DNA from: an uncultured Opitutaceae bacterium
Lineage (GTDB): Bacteria > Verrucomicrobiota > Verrucomicrobiae > Opitutales > Opitutaceae
DNA length: 8,438 nucleotides
Assembly: GCA_946482625.1 (NCBI GenBank)
Contig: CAMLSH010000148.1
Location: 1-8,438 of the forward strand
Direction of reading: 5' to 3'
Shown piece after piece: positions 6,079 through 8,438 of the stretch (position 1 is its first letter; each line of letters begins with the position of its first letter). A model generated the notes under the pieces. The model did no database searches and was not told where the DNA came from. It saw only the letters and a program-made list of their open reading frames with translations. The translations under genes and the position numbers were made by a program.

Positions 6079-8438
6079 ATGCAAAGCCTTTCGCTTGCCG
6101 CCGCGTCCTGGCGCTTCCGGGATTGCTCGACCAAAACATGGATGCCGGCCGTCGTGCCGGGCTGCGTCCACACCGATCTGTTGCGGGAGAAAAAAATCCC
6201 CGACCCGTTTTTCGGCGTCAACGAGACTGCCCTCCAATGGATCGAGGAGCGCGATTGGGAGTATAAAACATCCTTTGTCGTGCCGGCGGAATTGCTTGCT
6301 CAAGAAGCGGTCGAACTGGTCGCCGACGGCCTCGACACCGTCGCCACCGTGACGCTCAACGGCCGGGAAGTCGCCCGCACTGAAAACATGTTCATCGGCT
6401 GGCGCTGGGATGTGAAATCGCTTCTGCGTCCCGGTAAAAACGAGCTCGTTGTCCGCTTCGATAGCGCGATGGAGTACATCCGCACACACCGCACCGAGCA
6501 TGTCGCGCGCGAGTTCAACGACCCGGTCGGCGGCTGCACGCGCATCCGCAAACAGCAATGCCAGTTCGGCTGGGATTGGGGTCCCCGTTTTGTCACCGCC
6601 GGGATCTGGCGCGACATCCGGATCGAAGCCTGGAGCGGCAATCGGCTGGAAAGTGTCCGCGTTTCTCAACTACACGCAGCGGACGGCAGTGTGACGCTCA
6701 CGCTGGCGCCCGAGCTTTCCCGGCCCGACGCACTGGCGGTCTGCCGCTGGAAGCTCGCCTTGGGTGAAGTCACCGTCGCCAGCGGGACGGGCAACACCGT
6801 CCTCGTCAAAAATCCCCAGCTCTGGTGGCCGAACGGCCAAGGCCAGCAGCCGCTCTATCGCCTGGAAGTCTCGGTGGCGGCTGCGAGCGGTGCGCTGATT
6901 GGCCACTGGCAAAAGCGTATCGGCCTGCGCACCATCGCCCTCGACCGGCACAAGGATCAATGGGGCGAGTCCTTTCAGTTTCTCGTCAACGGCCGCGCCA
7001 TTTTCGCCAAAGGCGCCAACTGGATTCCCGCGCATACCTTCGTGACCACGCTGGGCCGCGAGGACTATGCGCGCGATCTACGCAGTGCGGTCGCGGTCCA
7101 CATGAACATGGTCCGCGTGTGGGGCGGTGGCATTTACGAGAGCGAGCATTTCTATGATCTTTGCGACGAACTCGGCCTGCTCGTCTGGCAGGACTTCATG
7201 TTCGGCTGCACGATCTATCCGGGTGATGATGCCTTCGTCGCCAGCGTGCAGGCTGAGGCGGCGTGCCAGATCAAGCGCCTGCGTCATCGCGCGTCGCTCG
7301 CACTCTGGTGCGGTAACAACGAAGTCTGGTCGGTCAACTATCACGACCTTGTGAAGCCCGAGTTCGCGAAGCAACGCGCCGCCTACGACCGCGTTTTTCA
7401 CGAGGCGCTCCCGCCCGTGGTGGCGCAGCATGATGGCGTTACGCCGTACTGGCCCTCGTCGCCCTGGCGCGGTGACATCGCGGCCGATCACGCCGCCGGC
7501 GAACAACGGGGAGACACCCACTACTGGGACGTCTGGCACGCGCGCCACCCGGTGAAGGATTACGAAAAGTGGGCGCTTCGCTTCGTATCCGAGTTTGGAA
7601 TGCAGAGCTACAGCTCGCCCGCGACCAACGCGACCTTCTGCCCGCCCGGTGACGACAACGTCTTCGGGCCGGTCATGGAGAACCATCAGAAGAACCGCGC
7701 CGGCAACCAGATCATCCTCGATTACGTGTCCCGCCGGTACCGGTTTCCGAAAGGGCAGGATGAGCTCATCTATCTTTCCCAGCTCAACCAAGCCTATTGC
7801 ATGCAGACTGGCGTGGAGCACTACCGCCGCCTCATGCCGCGCTGCATGGGCGCTCTGTATTGGCAGCTCAACGACTGCTGGCCGGTCGCTTCATGGAGTT
7901 CGATCGAGTTCACCGGTCGCTGGAAGGCGCTGCAATATCTTGCGCGGCGGTTCTTCGCGCCGGCATTGGTGAGCGCGCATGTCCCCGGAGACGAAGGTGC
8001 GATCATCGGCAATTACCGCACCAGTACGGTACGCGAGGTACATCTCTACACTTGCTACGACGCCCCGGCCGCGGCCGACGGCCTTCTGCGGTGGGACCTG
8101 TTTAACCTCGATGGCCGGGTGCTCCTGCGCGGAAAAAAGGTAGTCGCTTTGCAATCGGGCGAGAGCGTGAAACAGCAAACTATCGATCTCGCGCCGCAAT
8201 TGGAAAAGCACGGCCGCGACGCACTTTATCTGCGCATCGCGCTCGATGTCGGCGGTACCTGCGTGAGCGAGGACACCGTGTTCCTCACGCCACCGCGTTT
8301 CCTGGCGTTGCCGAAGGCGAAAAAGCCGTCGGTCACGATCAAACTCACCTCGCCAAAAACAGCGGCGGTCACGTTCAAGTCACCGCTCTTCCAGCACCGT
8401 TTCGCCTTCGATTTTGTCGGTCTGGACTGGCAAGCATC
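6079..8438 (+). CDS. Glycoside hydrolase family 2 beta-mannosidase (3' end outside window)
   Basis: The frame is open from the ATG at 6079 to the window edge: 786 complete codons without a stop. Family members are usually about 820-900 residues, so only the extreme C terminus should be missing. The enzyme removes non-reducing beta-D-mannose from manno-oligosaccharides by a retaining mechanism. Seen in order: N-terminal jelly-roll with VPGCVHTDLL and DWEYKTSF; FGWDWGPRF (residues 163-171); Ig-like domain containing LWWPNGQG (248-255); then the TIM barrel with KGANWIP (311-317), NMVRVWGGGIYE (343-354), GNNE with acid/base Glu 415, GDTHYWDVWH (478-487), and SEFG with nucleophile Glu 505; and YWQLNDCWP (594-602) at the barrel end. 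WDWGP and HYWDVWH separate beta-mannosidases from the beta-galactosidases and glucuronidases of GH2. No signal peptide is visible, so a cytoplasmic enzyme acting on imported oligosaccharides is likely. An upstream in-frame TTG (6004) is disfavoured because family homology starts at LSLAAASWRF. Confidence 0.95.
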   Translation, partial: MQSLSLAAASWRFRDCSTKTWMPAVVPGCVHTDLLREKKIPDPFFGVNETALQWIEERDWEYKTSFVVPAELLAQEAVELVADGLDTVATVTLNGREVARTENMFIGWRWDVKSLLRPGKNELVVRFDSAMEYIRTHRTEHVAREFNDPVGGCTRIRKQQCQFGWDWGPRFVTAGIWRDIRIEAWSGNRLESVRVSQLHAADGSVTLTLAPELSRPDALAVCRWKLALGEVTVASGTGNTVLVKNPQLWWPNGQGQQPLYRLEVSVAAASGALIGHWQKRIGLRTIALDRHKDQWGESFQFLVNGRAIFAKGANWIPAHTFVTTLGREDYARDLRSAVAVHMNMVRVWGGGIYESEHFYDLCDELGLLVWQDFMFGCTIYPGDDAFVASVQAEAACQIKRLRHRASLALWCGNNEVWSVNYHDLVKPEFAKQRAAYDRVFHEALPPVVAQHDGVTPYWPSSPWRGDIAADHAAGEQRGDTHYWDVWHARHPVKDYEKWALRFVSEFGMQSYSSPATNATFCPPGDDNVFGPVMENHQKNRAGNQIILDYVSRRYRFPKGQDELIYLSQLNQAYCMQTGVEHYRRLMPRCMGALYWQLNDCWPVASWSSIEFTGRWKALQYLARRFFAPALVSAHVPGDEGAIIGNYRTSTVREVHLYTCYDAPAAADGLLRWDLFNLDGRVLLRGKKVVALQSGESVKQQTIDLAPQLEKHGRDALYLRIALDVGGTCVSEDTVFLTPPRFLALPKAKKPSVTIKLTSPKTAAVTFKSPLFQHRFAFDFVGLDWQA

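Noticed and set aside
5342..6139. Antisense open frame (265 codons) across the end of the clpS operon
   Set aside because: It is opposite two well-supported genes, its product is compositionally biased, and it has no recognisable domain.
7078..7821. Antisense open frame (247 codons) within the beta-mannosidase
   Set aside because: It covers the catalytic barrel on the other strand; the sense frame carries all GH2 motifs, so this is a shadow.

Overview
The window is GC-rich and densely coding, with every convincing gene on the + strand. It looks like chromosome from a member of Verrucomicrobiota, probably near Opitutaceae. This is inferred from protein style: a huge secreted protein built of putative-Ig (He_PIG-type) repeats ending in a DPDGDGI..LEYAF tail, an 'NDPVNLMSYV'-type ClpS next to a DUF2017-like protein, and a GH2 beta-mannosidase. 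No rRNA or other marker gene is present, so the assignment is tentative. I see no mobile element, tRNA, rRNA or CRISPR array.

Region 1 (1-4469) is the 3' part of one very long gene; its reading frame is still open at the left edge. The protein has a metzincin zinc-protease domain (HEIGHTLGLSHDG plus a Met-turn), a PPC-like beta domain, eleven consecutive Ig-like repeats of exactly 89 residues (267 bp) each, and a verrucomicrobial-type C-terminal tail. Repeats 2-3-4 were duplicated as a block to give repeats 5-6-7 (801 bp tandem duplication). A strong GC-rich hairpin follows the stop codon.

Region 2 (about 4595-5899) is a compact, translationally coupled three-gene operon. It holds clpS (N-degron adaptor of the Clp protease), a DUF2017-like protein overlapping it by 14 bp, and a small membrane protein overlapping that by 4 bp (ATGA). 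The membrane protein carries an N-terminal CxxC...CCxGC metal-binding module resembling the one at the N terminus of CcoI/FixI-type copper ATPases, but no ATPase follows. The clpS/DUF2017 pairing is also known in Actinobacteria; the attached membrane metal-binding protein is the least explained part of the window. A hairpin with a GAAA loop follows the operon.

Region 3 (5934-8438) is a short intergenic stretch with two copies of CGTACGATT spaced 10 bp apart (possible operator), a pyrimidine-rich leader lacking a Shine-Dalgarno sequence, and a cytoplasmic GH2 beta-mannosidase that runs off the right edge with about 786 residues visible. The three regions do not obviously form one pathway. The mannosidase points to use of mannan-type oligosaccharides, the large protein to extracellular proteolysis or adhesion, and the clpS operon to protein quality control.
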